Shown here: piece by piece, positions 20,418 through 29,400 of the stretch
Layout: every line of letters starts with the position of its first letter
How positions within the stretch are numbered: the stretch's first letter is position 1
Assembly: GCA_944324675.1 (NCBI GenBank)
Contig: CALUXE010000006.1
Coordinates: forward strand, 1-64,000
Length of the DNA stretch: 64,000 nt
Direction: 5' to 3'
Source: an uncultured Elusimicrobiales bacterium
Lineage (GTDB): Bacteria; Elusimicrobiota; Elusimicrobia; Elusimicrobiales; Elusimicrobiaceae
Notes under the pieces: generated by a model
Databases searched by the model: none
Seen by the model: the letters and a program-made list of their open reading frames with translations, nothing else
Told to the model about the DNA's origin: nothing
Translations under genes and position numbers: made by a program

Positions 20418-21194
20418 ATGTCAGAAGAAACAAACACACAGACCGCGGCGGCGCAGGAAGCCAAAGCGGAAGTAAAGACAGCTCCGGCGACGCTTCGTTT
20501 CGTATTGGGCGAGAAGTTGGGAATGACGCAGCTGTTTGACGATAAGGGCAATCTACATGCGGTTTCCGTAGTAAAAGCGGGGCCTTGTAAAATTGTAAGA
20601 GTCAGAACCCAGGAAAAAGACGGTTATACCGCCGTAGCTTTGGGTTTTGGCGATGTAAAGGAAAGCAAGCTCAACAAACCCGATATGGGCAACTTTAAAA
20701 AATTGGGCGTGGCTCCTGTAAAACACATCAAAGAATGCCGCTTGGCGGATGTTACCGGTTTTGAAGTAGGTCAGGTAATAGATTTGGGAAGCGTATTTAA
20801 ACCGGGCGACTACGTAGACGTACAGGGCAAAATAAAAGGACGCGGTTTCGCCGGTGCGATGAAACGCCACGGCTTTGCCGGTCAGCCTGCCTCACACGGC
20901 GCCTCGGACAGGGAAAGAGCTCCGGGCGGTTTAGCTTCAAGAAGATCACTCGGTAAAGTATTGTCCGGCCAGAGAATGGCGGGCCATTACGGCTTTACCA
21001 CCACCACAGTTTCCAAGATAGAAGTAGCGAAAGTAGATACGGCTAACAATTTAATATTCTTAAAGGGTTCAGTTCCGGGCGCGAAAGGGACTATCGTATC
21101 CGTTTTGGAAACCTCCAAACCTAAGAAACACGTAGTAGCCGCGCAGGTACAGAAGATATCTGCTTCCAAGGCTGCTAACACCAAGAAGAAATAG
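20418..21194 (+). CDS. rplC: ribosomal protein uL3
   Basis: 258 residues, about 45-50 longer than E. coli L3. The N-terminus (SEETNTQTAAAQEAKAEVKT) is an Ala/Glu/Thr extension before the canonical LGEKLGMTQLFDDKG, and there is also a Lys/Ala-rich C-terminal tail. The central loop reaching toward the peptidyl-transferase centre is intact (GRGFAGAMKRHGFAGQPASH, GRRS-like ASRRSLGKVLSGQRMAGHYG). GGAAAAG precedes the ATG. rplD follows after 11 nt. Confidence 0.97.
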   Translation: MSEETNTQTAAAQEAKAEVKTAPATLRFVLGEKLGMTQLFDDKGNLHAVSVVKAGPCKIVRVRTQEKDGYTAVALGFGDVKESKLNKPDMGNFKKLGVAPVKHIKECRLADVTGFEVGQVIDLGSVFKPGDYVDVQGKIKGRGFAGAMKRHGFAGQPASHGASDRERAPGGLASRRSLGKVLSGQRMAGHYGFTTTTVSKIEVAKVDTANNLIFLKGSVPGAKGTIVSVLETSKPKKHVVAAQVQKISASKAANTKKK

Positions 21195-21205
21195 GAAGGT
21201 TGACA

Positions 21206-21814
21206 ATGGAAACTAAACTTTTAAACATACAAGGGAAAGAACAAGGGACGGTAACCTTGCCCGAAGCGCTCTTTGGCAAGAAACCCAATCCTACATTCCT
21301 TCATGAAGTAATCACGGCATTTTTGGCCAATCAGAGATCGGGTACCGCGGATGTAAAAACTCGCGGCGAAGTATCCGGCACGGGTAAGAAACCTTGGAAG
21401 CAGAAAGGCACCGGCCGCGCCAGACACGGCAGCATGAGAACCCCGATCTGGAGGCACGGCGGCGTGGCTTTCGGCCCGACCCCGAGGTCCTTCAGGCAGG
21501 ATTTGCCCGCCGCTAAGAGAAGACTGGCTTTGGCGCAGGCTCTTACGGCGAAGTTAAATTCCGACAGCGTGGTCGTTCTCGACAACTTCGACATCAAAGA
21601 AGCCAAGACCAAAGCGGTAGCTGAAGTTTTGAAAACTTTGAATGCCGGCAAGAAGCCGTTGATAGTAAGTTTGGCGGACGCCAAATTGGAAAGAGCGGGC
21701 CGCAACATAGCGGGCGTGATCCAGATGGTGCCGTCGGATTTGAACGCTTATGTAGTTTTAAACTGCAGCAAAGTAATTTTTACCAAAGACGCTCTTGAGA
21801 AGATGGCTGCTTAA
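21206..21814 (+). CDS. rplD: ribosomal protein uL4
   Basis: 202-residue uL4 lining the exit tunnel. The tunnel loop TRGEVSGTGKKPWKQKGTGR is intact. The ATG at 21206 is preferred to an in-frame TTG at 21200 because AGGAAGG ends 6 nt before the ATG. In E. coli L4 represses the S10 operon; a similar role here is possible but unsupported by a matching leader. Confidence 0.97.
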   Translation: METKLLNIQGKEQGTVTLPEALFGKKPNPTFLHEVITAFLANQRSGTADVKTRGEVSGTGKKPWKQKGTGRARHGSMRTPIWRHGGVAFGPTPRSFRQDLPAAKRRLALAQALTAKLNSDSVVVLDNFDIKEAKTKAVAEVLKTLNAGKKPLIVSLADAKLERAGRNIAGVIQMVPSDLNAYVVLNCSKVIFTKDALEKMAA

Positions 21815-21829
21815 GCGGAGAAAAGGAAA

Positions 21830-22126
21830 ATGACGAAGATATATGAAACTATAAAGAAACCTCTCTTAACCGAAAAGAGCTTAATCTTAAGAGATAAGAA
21901 CAACTGCTATTGTTTTGTGGTCGAAAAGACCGCCAATAAGCACGAGATCCGCGAAGCGGTGGAGAAGATATTCAACGTAACGGTTGAAGACGTCGCCACG
22001 ATAGCTTTGCGCGGCAAGGTAAAAAGAATGGGACGCTTTGCAGGAAAGAGGCCGGATTTGAAGAAGGCCCTCGTCACATTGAAGAAAGGCGATAAAATAG
22101 ACACGGTAGAGGCCGCGTCTAAGTAA
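21830..22126 (+). CDS. rplW: ribosomal protein uL23
   Basis: 98-residue protein at the tunnel exit, docking site for trigger factor and SRP. The N-terminus [14 protein letters not shown] and the motif [18 protein letters not shown] are typical. It lies 15 nt after rplD, with AGGAAA upstream. Confidence 0.97.
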   Translation: MTKIYETIKKPLLTEKSLILRDKNNCYCFVVEKTANKHEIREAVEKIFNVTVEDVATIALRGKVKRMGRFAGKRPDLKKALVTLKKGDKIDTVEAASK

Positions 22127-22152
22127 CCGAGAAAAGGAGAAAAGTTACAAAT

Positions 22153-22995
22153 ATGCCTATAAAGACATTCAAACCGTATACTCCCTCCAGGAGAACGATC
22201 ACGGTTGCCGACTTCTCTGAGATAACCAAGAAGACTCCCGAAAAGAGGCTTACCAAAGGTTTAAGGAAGAGCGGCGGCAGAAACAATACGGGTATGATTA
22301 TGGTACGCCATATCGGCGGAGGCCATAAACAATCCTACAGGAAAATAGATTTTAAGAGAGCCAAATACGGCGTACCTGCCAAGGTCGTATCGATAGAATA
22401 CGATCCGAACAGGTCTGCCCGCATTTGCCTTTTAAATTACGCTGATGGCGATAAGCAGTATATGATACATCCCATCGGTTTAAAAGTCGGCGATACAGTT
22501 ATGTCAGGGCCCAAAGCAGATATTAAAGTGGGTAACTGCCTTCCGTTAAAAAATATTCCCGAAGGTACTTTTATCCACGCGATAGAGCTTAAAGTAGGCA
22601 AGGGCGCGCAGTTGGCGCGTTCGGCCGGATCACAGGCTCAAATCATGGCCAAAGACGGCGGCTATGTCCATATCAAGATGCCCTCAGGCGAGATCAGGCT
22701 CATTCCGGAGAACTGCTGTGCCACAATCGGCCAGGTAGGCAATACGGAACATAACGCGGTAGTAATAGGTAATGCCGGCAGAAACAGACATCGCGGCATT
22801 AAACCGACGGTACGCGGTAACGCGATGAACGCGGTAGACCATCCTATGGGCGGCGGTAGAGGCCACTCAAAGGGCGGCAATATACCCAGATCGCCTTGGA
22901 ACCAGATTTCTCGCGGTTTGAAGACCAGACCCGCGAAGACCTGGGATTGGATGATCATAAAAGACAGACGTAAAAACTCGTCGGGAGCTAACTAA
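22153..22995 (+). CDS. rplB: ribosomal protein uL2
   Basis: 280-residue large-subunit protein essential for subunit joining and peptidyl transfer. [15 protein letters not shown], the [20 protein letters not shown] core and the C-terminal [16 protein letters not shown] loop with the conserved histidine are intact. AAAGGAGAAA lies 13 nt before the ATG. rpsS starts 2 nt after its stop. Confidence 0.98.
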   Translation: MPIKTFKPYTPSRRTITVADFSEITKKTPEKRLTKGLRKSGGRNNTGMIMVRHIGGGHKQSYRKIDFKRAKYGVPAKVVSIEYDPNRSARICLLNYADGDKQYMIHPIGLKVGDTVMSGPKADIKVGNCLPLKNIPEGTFIHAIELKVGKGAQLARSAGSQAQIMAKDGGYVHIKMPSGEIRLIPENCCATIGQVGNTEHNAVVIGNAGRNRHRGIKPTVRGNAMNAVDHPMGGGRGHSKGGNIPRSPWNQISRGLKTRPAKTWDWMIIKDRRKNSSGAN

Positions 22996-22997
22996 TT

Positions 22998-23279
22998 ATG
23001 TCAAGAAGCACAAAGAAAGGTCCTTATGTAGACCATAACTTACTTGAAGCTGTAGAGGCTATGTCTCCGACAGATAAGAAGCAGATCAAGACATGGTCCA
23101 GAGCGTGCACTATAGTTCCCGCGTTTGTGGGGCATACGTTCTTGGTACATAACGGCAGGAAGTTTTTGCCGGTATATGTAAGCGAAAGAATGATAGGGCA
23201 CAAACTTGGTGAATTTGCTTTCACCAGGACGTTTAAAGGCCACGGCGGCATGACCAAAGAGTCCAAGGCCTTGAAATAA
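22998..23279 (+). CDS. rpsS: ribosomal protein uS19
   Basis: 93-residue head protein of the small subunit, with [16 protein letters not shown] and [19 protein letters not shown] and the C-terminal [18 protein letters not shown]. It is canonical in length and in position between rplB (2-nt gap) and rplV. Confidence 0.98.
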   Translation: MSRSTKKGPYVDHNLLEAVEAMSPTDKKQIKTWSRACTIVPAFVGHTFLVHNGRKFLPVYVSERMIGHKLGEFAFTRTFKGHGGMTKESKALK

Positions 23280-23298
23280 GAGATAACGAGGATTTGAT

Positions 23299-23679
23299 AT
23301 GGAAGCTTGTTCAAAAGCTAAATTTCAAAGGTACGGCAGCAGGAAGGTAGGCTTGTTGTTGGACTTGGTTCGCGGCAAAAGCGTAAAGGCGGCGGAAGGT
23401 ATGATACCTTTTACCGGCCTTCGCTGCAGCGAGTTGGTCCAGAAGACTATTCATTCCGCGGCTTCAAACCTGCAGGTAAAATCCGGCAAGAAGTTGGATT
23501 TTTCCAAAGTATACATCAAAGAGGCTTATGCTAACATAGGCCCTATGAAGCACTTAAAAAGAGTACAGCCCGGCCCGCAAGGCAGAGCTATGCCTTATAA
23601 GAAAAGCGTATGTCACTTAACGGTAATCGTAAGCGACGAGAAGAAGGGCGCACGCCCCGCAAAGGGAGGGCTTAAATAA
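23299..23679 (+). CDS. rplV: ribosomal protein uL22
   Basis: 126-residue tunnel protein. The beta-hairpin that narrows the exit tunnel is present ([20 protein letters not shown]), without the deletions or duplications known to give macrolide resistance. GAGGA precedes the ATG. The stop codon shares its last A with the rpsC start, implying coupling. Confidence 0.97.
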   Translation: MEACSKAKFQRYGSRKVGLLLDLVRGKSVKAAEGMIPFTGLRCSELVQKTIHSAASNLQVKSGKKLDFSKVYIKEAYANIGPMKHLKRVQPGPQGRAMPYKKSVCHLTVIVSDEKKGARPAKGGLK

Positions 23680-24446
23680 TGGGACATAAGATACACCCCA
23701 AAGGATTAAGGCTTGGTTATACCCAAGATTGGCAGTCAAGATGGTTTGCCCCTAAGAATATGCCTGCTCTTATTATGGAAGATTACCAAATAAGGCAGAT
23801 AGTGGAATCCAGGTTCCAGCTCGCGGCGGTAAGTTCCGTCGGAATCGAGAGGGCGGGATCCTTTTTAAGGGTAAACATACACACGGCGAGGCCGGGTGTG
23901 GTAATCGGCAAAAAAGGAGCCGATATCGAAGCGTTGAGAAAGGACTTGGAAAAGCTCACCGGCAGCAAGACCTTCGTCAATGTAATAGAGATAAAAAACC
24001 CCGAAACGGACGCTAGGCTGGTAGCCCAGTCGATAGCTTTCCAAATAGAGAAACGCGCGCATTACGGCGCCGCTATGAAGAAAGCGATAGACAAGGCTTT
24101 GGCCGGCAAAGCTTTGGGTATTAAGATAATGGTAGGCGGCAGGCTCGGCGGCGCGGAAATCGCCAGAACCGAGTGGAAGAGAGAAGGCCGGGTACCTTTG
24201 CATACTCTCTGCGCGGATATAGACTATGGCACATATGAGGCCAATACGGTCAGCGGGAAAATCGGCATAAAGGTATGGATATTCAAGAAGATCCACTTTG
24301 CCAAGACTCCCAAAGAGATATTGAACGAACTTAGAAAGCACAGAGAAATGCAGGAAGGCAGCGCTACGCACGGTGTAGAGGAGAAGGTAACCCCCGCCGA
24401 AGAGAGCAAAGCTCCGGCCAAGAAAGCGGCGGCGCAGGATAAATAG
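23679..24446 (+). CDS. rpsC: ribosomal protein uS3
   Basis: 255-residue protein at the mRNA entry site. The KH domain includes VVIGKKGADIEALRKDLEKL, followed by IKIMVGGRLGGAEIARTEW. The last 35 or so residues are a Glu/Lys/Ala-rich tail (EEKVTPAEESKAPAKKAAAQ) beyond the core fold. It overlaps rplV by 1 nt (TAATG), with the ribosome-binding site AGGGAGGG in the end of rplV. Confidence 0.97.
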   Translation: MGHKIHPKGLRLGYTQDWQSRWFAPKNMPALIMEDYQIRQIVESRFQLAAVSSVGIERAGSFLRVNIHTARPGVVIGKKGADIEALRKDLEKLTGSKTFVNVIEIKNPETDARLVAQSIAFQIEKRAHYGAAMKKAIDKALAGKALGIKIMVGGRLGGAEIARTEWKREGRVPLHTLCADIDYGTYEANTVSGKIGIKVWIFKKIHFAKTPKEILNELRKHREMQEGSATHGVEEKVTPAEESKAPAKKAAAQDK

Positions 24447-24463
24447 GGGGAGAGGAATAGAAT

Positions 24464-24874
24464 ATGTTAATGCCTAAAAGAGTAAAATATCGCAAACCTC
24501 ATTCGGCTCCCCGCATAAAAGGGAACGCTAAGAGAGGCGCGGAAGTATCCTTCGGCGAATACGGCTTAAAAGCTTTGGAGCCGAAATGGATAACGGCCAG
24601 ACAGATAGAGGCCGCTCGTATTACGCTTTCCAGATTCGTAAGGAAGAAAGGAAAGATGTGGACGAGAATTTTCCCTGATAAAGCTATCACCAAGCACCCT
24701 GCGGAAACCAGGATGGGAAAGGGAAAAGGCGCGCCGGACCATTGGGTATGCGTAGTGAAGCCGGGCCGCATTTTGTTTGAGATTGAAGGTACAGCTTTAG
24801 AAGAAACGAAACAAGCTTTTCGCCTTGCGTCAGACAAATTGCCTATAAAGACGAAACTTGTGGTAAGAAGGTAA
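24464..24874 (+). CDS. rplP: ribosomal protein uL16
   Basis: 136-residue protein near the A site of the large subunit. [13 protein letters not shown] is the normal N-terminus, followed by the [24 protein letters not shown]-type core and [19 protein letters not shown]. The MLMP start is kept because the family begins this way and GGGGGAGAGG lies upstream. The gap to rpmC is 3 nt. Confidence 0.97.
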   Translation: MLMPKRVKYRKPHSAPRIKGNAKRGAEVSFGEYGLKALEPKWITARQIEAARITLSRFVRKKGKMWTRIFPDKAITKHPAETRMGKGKGAPDHWVCVVKPGRILFEIEGTALEETKQAFRLASDKLPIKTKLVVRR

Positions 24875-24877
24875 TTT

Positions 24878-25081
24878 ATGAAGGCCAAAGAAAAAGAAAC
24901 CTTAAAACAGAAGAGCTTAGCGGACCTTCAGGATCTGCTGGCTAAAGCAAAAGAGAAACAGTTCAACCTTCTCTTTAAACACAGCACGACTCCGCTATCC
25001 AACCCTATGGAAATTAGAGTCGTCAGACGCGAAATCGCCTTGCTCAACACATTGATAAGAGAGAAGGCGCAGTCCAAATAA
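24878..25081 (+). CDS. rpmC: ribosomal protein uL29
   Basis: 67-residue helical protein at the tunnel exit. KSLADLQDLLAKAKEKQFNLLF and VRREIALLNTLIREK are typical two-helix uL29 features. The start ATG lies 3 nt after rplP; AGAAGG in the rplP end is the likely ribosome-binding site. Confidence 0.95.
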   Translation: MKAKEKETLKQKSLADLQDLLAKAKEKQFNLLFKHSTTPLSNPMEIRVVRREIALLNTLIREKAQSK

Positions 25082-25094
25082 GAGGATTTGATAA

Positions 25095-25364
25095 ATGGAA
25101 AATATTACAAATCGCGCAAAAAGGAAAGTGATGACGGGAATAGTAACTTCCGACAAGATGAACAAGACCCGCACCGTTGAAGTTACTACGACGAAGAAGC
25201 ACTCTTTTTACGGAAAGATAATCAGAACTTCCAAATGCTATCACGCCCATGATGAGGGTAATGAGAGCAAAATTGGCGACAAGGTAGAGATAATGGCAAC
25301 GAGGCCCTTGTCCAAACTTAAAAGATGGCGCATTTCCAAGATAGTGGAAAAGGCCCTTGGATAA
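25095..25364 (+). CDS. rpsQ: ribosomal protein uS17
   Basis: 89-residue 16S-binding protein. KVMTGIVTSDKMNKTRTVEV, HDEGNESKIGDKVEIMATRPLSKLKRWR is the classic OB-fold pattern read in two halves. GAGGA lies before the ATG. Standard position after rpmC. Confidence 0.96.
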   Translation: MENITNRAKRKVMTGIVTSDKMNKTRTVEVTTTKKHSFYGKIIRTSKCYHAHDEGNESKIGDKVEIMATRPLSKLKRWRISKIVEKALG

Positions 25365-25385
25365 AAGTAACGGAGAAGAGAGAAT

Positions 25386-25754
25386 ATGATTCAGTTAAGA
25401 AGCATACTTAATGTGGCAGACAACTCCGGCGCGAGAAAGGTGCAGTGCTTCAAAGTAAGAGGCGGGCACCACAGGGACTTTGCCTCGCTTGGCGATGTTG
25501 TGATGTGTTCCGTAAGGGACGCGATACCGACCTCCAATGTAAAGAAAGGCGATGTGGTCCGCGCGGTAGTTGTAAGAGTCGCCAGAGAAAAACGCAGAAA
25601 AGACGGATCGTATATCCGCTTTGACGACAACGCCGTATGTCTAATCAACGAGAACGGCGAGCCGAAAGGGACGCGTGTGTTCGGGCCTGTAGCGAGAGAA
25701 CTTAGGGAAAAGAATTTTCTTAAGATTATATCCTTGGCCCCGGAGGTAATATAA
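25386..25754 (+). CDS. rplN: ribosomal protein uL14
   Basis: 122-residue protein that forms an inter-subunit bridge and binds the silencing factor Rsf[21 protein letters not shown] and the C-terminal [22 protein letters not shown] are canonical. The last codons contain GGAGGT, the ribosome-binding site for rplX 2 nt later. Confidence 0.98.
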   Translation: MIQLRSILNVADNSGARKVQCFKVRGGHHRDFASLGDVVMCSVRDAIPTSNVKKGDVVRAVVVRVAREKRRKDGSYIRFDDNAVCLINENGEPKGTRVFGPVARELREKNFLKIISLAPEVI

Positions 25755-25756
25755 TT

Positions 25757-26062
25757 ATGAATCTTAAGAAGAACGACAAGGTAATCATTTTAGCCGGCAA
25801 GGACAAAGGCAAGACTGGCGAAATAAGGGAAGTAATGCCGTCTAAGAATAAAGTCGTGGTGACCGGGATAAATATGATTTCCAAACATGTAAAGCCCAAC
25901 CAAAACAACAAGGGCGGCATACAGAAGATGGAAGCGCCGATAGACGCCTCCAATGTAGCGGTAGTATGCTCCAAATGCAAGAAGCATATGACGCCCAAGA
26001 ATAAAGTAGAGCAGAGCGGCACGATAACCAGGATTTGCCGCAAATGCAATGAAGCTATATAA
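25757..26062 (+). CDS. rplX: ribosomal protein uL24
   Basis: 101-residue assembly-initiator protein. The KOW motif DKVIILAGKDKGKTGEI lies near the N-terminus. The C-terminal half holds a four-cysteine pattern, CSKC then CRKC, which could bind zinc as in some bacterial uL24 proteins. It starts 2 nt after rplN. Confidence 0.97.
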   Translation: MNLKKNDKVIILAGKDKGKTGEIREVMPSKNKVVVTGINMISKHVKPNQNNKGGIQKMEAPIDASNVAVVCSKCKKHMTPKNKVEQSGTITRICRKCNEAI

Positions 26063-26075
26063 GGCAGGAAGAGAA

Positions 26076-26675
26076 ATGACTGAGAAAAAAGAAACCAAAA
26101 AAACAGCAAAAGCTGAAAGTTATCAGCCTAGACTGAAAACATATTATAAAGAGAAAGTTCTTCCGGCCCTTCTTAAGGAAATGGGCGTAAAGAGCCCCAT
26201 GGCCGCCCCGAAACTTGAGAAGATAGTAATCAATATCGGCGTAGCGGACGCGAAAGAAGATATCAAGTTTTTGGATATCGCTAGGGAAGATCTTTCCAGC
26301 ATAGCGGGCCAGCTGGCGCAAGTCAGAAGAGCGAAGAAATCCATCTCTAACTTCAAACTCAGAGAAGGGATGCCTATCGGCGTGAGAGTAACTTTACGCG
26401 GCGACAAGATGTATGAGTTTTTTGACAGATTCGTCAACATCGTAGCCCCGCGCATAAGGGACTTTCAGGGTTTTGGCAAATGCTTTGACGGGAGAGGCAA
26501 TCTCAACATCGGCATTCGCGAGCATTATGTATTTCCGGAGATAGATGTAGAGAAATCTCCCAAAGCGCATGGAATGAACATCTCATTCGTAACGACCGCC
26601 AAGAAAGACGGCGACGGCGAAAAATTGATGGAATTCATGGGTTTTCCTTTCAGAAAAGAGAAAGGCACAAAATAA
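26076..26675 (+). CDS. rplE: ribosomal protein uL5
   Basis: 199-residue 5S-binding protein. A Lys/Glu/Thr/Ala-rich N-terminus (TEKKETKKTAKAES) precedes the canonical PRLKTYYKEKVLPALLKEMG. GVRVTLRGDKMYEFFDRFVN and the final MEFMGFPFR are intact. The ATG at 26076 is chosen over an in-frame upstream start at 26049 that would lie inside rplX; AGGAAGAG lies just before it. Confidence 0.96.
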   Translation: MTEKKETKKTAKAESYQPRLKTYYKEKVLPALLKEMGVKSPMAAPKLEKIVINIGVADAKEDIKFLDIAREDLSSIAGQLAQVRRAKKSISNFKLREGMPIGVRVTLRGDKMYEFFDRFVNIVAPRIRDFQGFGKCFDGRGNLNIGIREHYVFPEIDVEKSPKAHGMNISFVTTAKKDGDGEKLMEFMGFPFRKEKGTK

Positions 26676-26695
26676 TAAAGGAGCGCGACTAAACT

Positions 26696-26881
26696 ATGGC
26701 TACAAAAGCATGGGTTGCGAAAATGGCGAAACCGCAAAAATTTGCAGTAAGGTATCACAACCGCTGCCAAATCTGCGGAAGAGCGAGAGGATACTACAGG
26801 GATTTCGGTCTTTGTCGTATCTGTTTCAGGAAAATGGCCCATCAGGGATTAATTCCTGGTGTAAAAAAATCAAGCTGGTAA
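26696..26881 (+). CDS. rpsZ: ribosomal protein uS14, zinc-binding type
   Basis: 61-residue uS14 of the short, zinc-binding (type Z) class, with CQIC and CRIC pairs flanking [12 protein letters not shown]. This class is shorter than the zinc-free 100-residue E. coli form. AAGGAG precedes the ATG. A 93-nt gap follows before rpsH. Confidence 0.97.
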   Translation: MATKAWVAKMAKPQKFAVRYHNRCQICGRARGYYRDFGLCRICFRKMAHQGLIPGVKKSSW

Positions 26882-26974
26882 CAGGAGGAAGCTTTAAACG
26901 GGTTTAACTCCGCGCCGGGCCCTGCCCGATGACATTATAGGCGGAAAGTAAATTCGTTTTAGCTAAACTAGAAT
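26882..26974 (+). promoter_or_regulatory. rpsZ-rpsH gap
   Basis: 93 nt without a gene. CGGGC (26916-26920) and GCCCG (26924-26928) form a small hairpin with a CCT loop, and the rpsH start lacks a clear Shine-Dalgarno. In E. coli S8 represses the spc operon through an mRNA mimic of its 16S site; a similar control element could lie here, but no S8-type motif was recognised with confidence. Confidence 0.3.
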
Positions 26975-27367
26975 ATGGATCCAATAGCAGATTTCTTAAC
27001 TAGAATAAGAAACGCAAATATGAAGAAGAAGGAAAGGGTTGACATTCCTTTTTCCAAAATCAAAACCGAGATCGCCCGTGTTCTTAAAGAGGAAGGCTAT
27101 ATATCAAACTATAAAGCCATTCATAACGAGACGAAAGGCGGTTTTGTAAGAGTATTTTTGAAATATACCGACGATAACCTGAGCGTTATCCAAGGTTTGA
27201 AGAGGGTTTCCCGCCCGGGCAGAAGGGTATACAGTTCTTACACCGATATACCTACGGTTCGCGGCGCGTTTGGGACCTCTATACTCTCGACTTCCAAAGG
27301 CATAATGACTGACGCCAAAGCCAGGGAAGAGAAAGTCGGCGGCGAAGTGCTTTGCCAGATCTGGTAA
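26975..27367 (+). CDS. rpsH: ribosomal protein uS8
   Basis: 130-residue central-domain organiser of the small subunit. MDPIADFLTRIRNANMKKKE and the C-terminal GTSILSTSKGIMTDAKARE are canonical. No strong ribosome-binding site precedes the ATG, unlike its neighbours, so translation may depend on coupling or be regulated. Confidence 0.97.
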   Translation: MDPIADFLTRIRNANMKKKERVDIPFSKIKTEIARVLKEEGYISNYKAIHNETKGGFVRVFLKYTDDNLSVIQGLKRVSRPGRRVYSSYTDIPTVRGAFGTSILSTSKGIMTDAKAREEKVGGEVLCQIW

Positions 27368-27384
27368 TTGTAAAGGAGATAAAA

Positions 27385-27933
27385 ATGAGCAGAATAGGAA
27401 AGAAACCGATACAAATACCGGCTAAAGTAAAGGTAGAGATCAACGGCAGCGCTTTGAAAGCTACCGGCCCGTTGGGAACATTGTCCTACAATATTCCCGA
27501 AGGCATCAACGCCAAAATTGAAGGCGCGGTACTGACTTTCAGCGTAGATCCCAAGAGGGAAGAAGAGCTTAACGCTTTATACGGCACCACCAGAGCCAGA
27601 GTAGCCAATATAGTCAACGGCGTAGAAACCGCTTTTACCAAGGTGTTGGAAGTAAACGGCTTGGGATACAAAGCGACGGTACAGGGCAATAAACTTAATC
27701 TTGAATTAGGTTTTTCGCATCCGGTATTGTTGGATATTCCGCAGGGCCTTACGGTAACCGCGGACGCCAAAAACCCTATCGTGGAGATTAAAGGCAGCGA
27801 CAAAGTATTGGTAGGCGATTTCGCGGCCAAGATCCGCAAGATAAGACCGCCAGAACCCTATAAAGGCAGCGGTATCAAATACCAAGGTGAGCACATCACC
27901 AGAAAAGCTGGTAAAGCTGCTGGAGGTAAATAA
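27385..27933 (+). CDS. rplF: ribosomal protein uL6
   Basis: 182-residue protein near the sarcin-ricin loop. [19 protein letters not shown], the duplicated fold, and the C-terminal [20 protein letters not shown] are typical. The ATG at 27385 is chosen because AAGGAG lies 6 nt upstream; an in-frame start inside rpsH (27352) is less likely. rplR starts 2 nt after the stop. It sits close to the SRL base that is unusual in this genome's 23S rRNA. Confidence 0.97.
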   Translation: MSRIGKKPIQIPAKVKVEINGSALKATGPLGTLSYNIPEGINAKIEGAVLTFSVDPKREEELNALYGTTRARVANIVNGVETAFTKVLEVNGLGYKATVQGNKLNLELGFSHPVLLDIPQGLTVTADAKNPIVEIKGSDKVLVGDFAAKIRKIRPPEPYKGSGIKYQGEHITRKAGKAAGGK

Positions 27934-27935
27934 TT

Positions 27936-28301
27936 ATGGCTACTAAACAGGAAAGATATACTTACAGGAAAGAGAGAACCAAAAAGAAATTGGCTGCGGC
28001 CGGATTGAAAAGGCCCAGATTGTCGGTATACAGAAGCCTTAACTATTTATATGCTTCGGTAATAGATGACGCGAATGGCAAAGTCGTGGTAAGCGCGGCT
28101 ACTTCCAGCAAAGATTTGGAAGGGAAGTTTAAAGCGTCTGGCAAGAGCATAGAAGCGGCCGGCGTTCTTGGCGAATATATAGCCAAGAAAGCTATGGAGA
28201 AAGGCGTCAAAGAAGTCTGCTTTGACAGAGGCGCCAGAATATATCACGGCAGGATAAAAGCGTTGGCGGAAGCGGCGCGCAAAGCCGGATTGAAATTTTA
28301 A
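27936..28301 (+). CDS. rplR: ribosomal protein uL18
   Basis: 121-residue 5S rRNA-binding protein. [20 protein letters not shown] and [26 protein letters not shown] are canonical. It starts 2 nt after rplF, with GGAGG in the rplF end. Confidence 0.97.
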   Translation: MATKQERYTYRKERTKKKLAAAGLKRPRLSVYRSLNYLYASVIDDANGKVVVSAATSSKDLEGKFKASGKSIEAAGVLGEYIAKKAMEKGVKEVCFDRGARIYHGRIKALAEAARKAGLKF

Positions 28302-28314
28302 CAAAGGTGAATAA

Positions 28315-28920
28315 ATGTTAAATAAAGAAACGCCAAAGAGCGAAAACAGAAAAGAAGCGAAAGGTCAGAGGACCGAGTTTCAGATGCGCCCGAAAGCGGA
28401 AGGTGTAACCACCGTAATCCAAGTAGCGAGAACGGCCAAAGTGGTAAAAGGCGGTAAACGCTTTGGATTTAGAGCTTTGGTCGTAGTCGGCGACGGCAAC
28501 GGCAAGGTAGGCGTATCGATAGGTAAGGCGAACCAAGTACAGTTCGCCGTATCTAAGGCGGAATTTCACGCCAAGAGGCATACGATACAGTTCCCGATCG
28601 TAAACGATACTATCCCTCATGAAGTGATAGGAAAATTCGGTTCGGCGTCGGTTTGGATGAAACCGGCGGCGCCCGGTACCGGTGTAATCGCCGGTGCGGG
28701 TGTAAGGCTCGTATTGGAAGCGGCCGGCATAAAGAACATCTTGGCCAAGAGCTTGGGCAGCACGAACGCTTGCAACTTGGCTTATGCCACGATGAACGCT
28801 CTTGAGCAGCTTAAAAGCAGAGAAGCCGTTTTGGCTCAGCGCGGCAAGACAGTAGAGGCTCCGGCCCCCGCCGCCGCGCCGGAAGTTGCGGCGGAAGAAA
28901 AGACGCAAGCCGCGGCTTAA
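28315..28920 (+). CDS. rpsE: ribosomal protein uS5
   Basis: 201 residues, about 35 longer than E. coli S5. The extra length is a charged N-terminus and an Ala/Pro/Glu tail ([17 protein letters not shown]) after residue 180. The core [22 protein letters not shown] and [19 protein letters not shown] are intact. AAAGGTG precedes the ATG. The gene that normally follows, rpmD, is missing: rplO begins 18 nt later. Confidence 0.97.
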   Translation: MLNKETPKSENRKEAKGQRTEFQMRPKAEGVTTVIQVARTAKVVKGGKRFGFRALVVVGDGNGKVGVSIGKANQVQFAVSKAEFHAKRHTIQFPIVNDTIPHEVIGKFGSASVWMKPAAPGTGVIAGAGVRLVLEAAGIKNILAKSLGSTNACNLAYATMNALEQLKSREAVLAQRGKTVEAPAPAAAPEVAAEEKTQAAA

Positions 28921-28938
28921 GGCATAGGAGAGAACAAA

Positions 28939-29400
28939 ATGGTAGATCTTAGCACACTTTTTCCGAAACACGGTTCCAGGAAACCGAAGAGAAGAATCGG
29001 CTTGGGCGTAGGCTCGGGCATGGGGCGCTCCTCAACAAAGGGTATGAAAGGCCAGACTTCCCGTTCCGGCAATACCAGAAAGGAGTCCAAAGAAGGCGGC
29101 CAGATGCCTTTGGTAAGGAGAATCCCCAAAAGCGGTTTTTCCAACGCTATGTTTGAGAACAGATATGAATTAGTCAATATCGGTTCTTTTGACAAAGTAT
29201 TTAAAGCCGGCGAAGAAGTAACCCCCGAAATTTTGAAGAAGAAAAATCTTGTCAAGAAACTTGGCAAGGTAAAAGTTTTGGGCAACGGCGAGATAAAGAC
29301 GGCTCTGAAGATCAGCGCGCACGCTTTTTCCGCGTCTGCGAAAGCGGCGATAGAAAAGGCCGGCGGCAGCGTAACGGTCATAGAAAAAAAGGCTAAATAA
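28939..29400 (+). CDS. rplO: ribosomal protein uL15
   Basis: 153-residue large-subunit protein. The flexible Gly/Arg-rich N-terminal region (KRRIGLGVGSGMGRSSTKGM) and the central MPLVRRIPKSGFSN are typical. TAGGAGAG precedes the ATG. Its TAA shares the final A with the secY start. Confidence 0.97.
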   Translation: MVDLSTLFPKHGSRKPKRRIGLGVGSGMGRSSTKGMKGQTSRSGNTRKESKEGGQMPLVRRIPKSGFSNAMFENRYELVNIGSFDKVFKAGEEVTPEILKKKNLVKKLGKVKVLGNGEIKTALKISAHAFSASAKAAIEKAGGSVTVIEKKAK

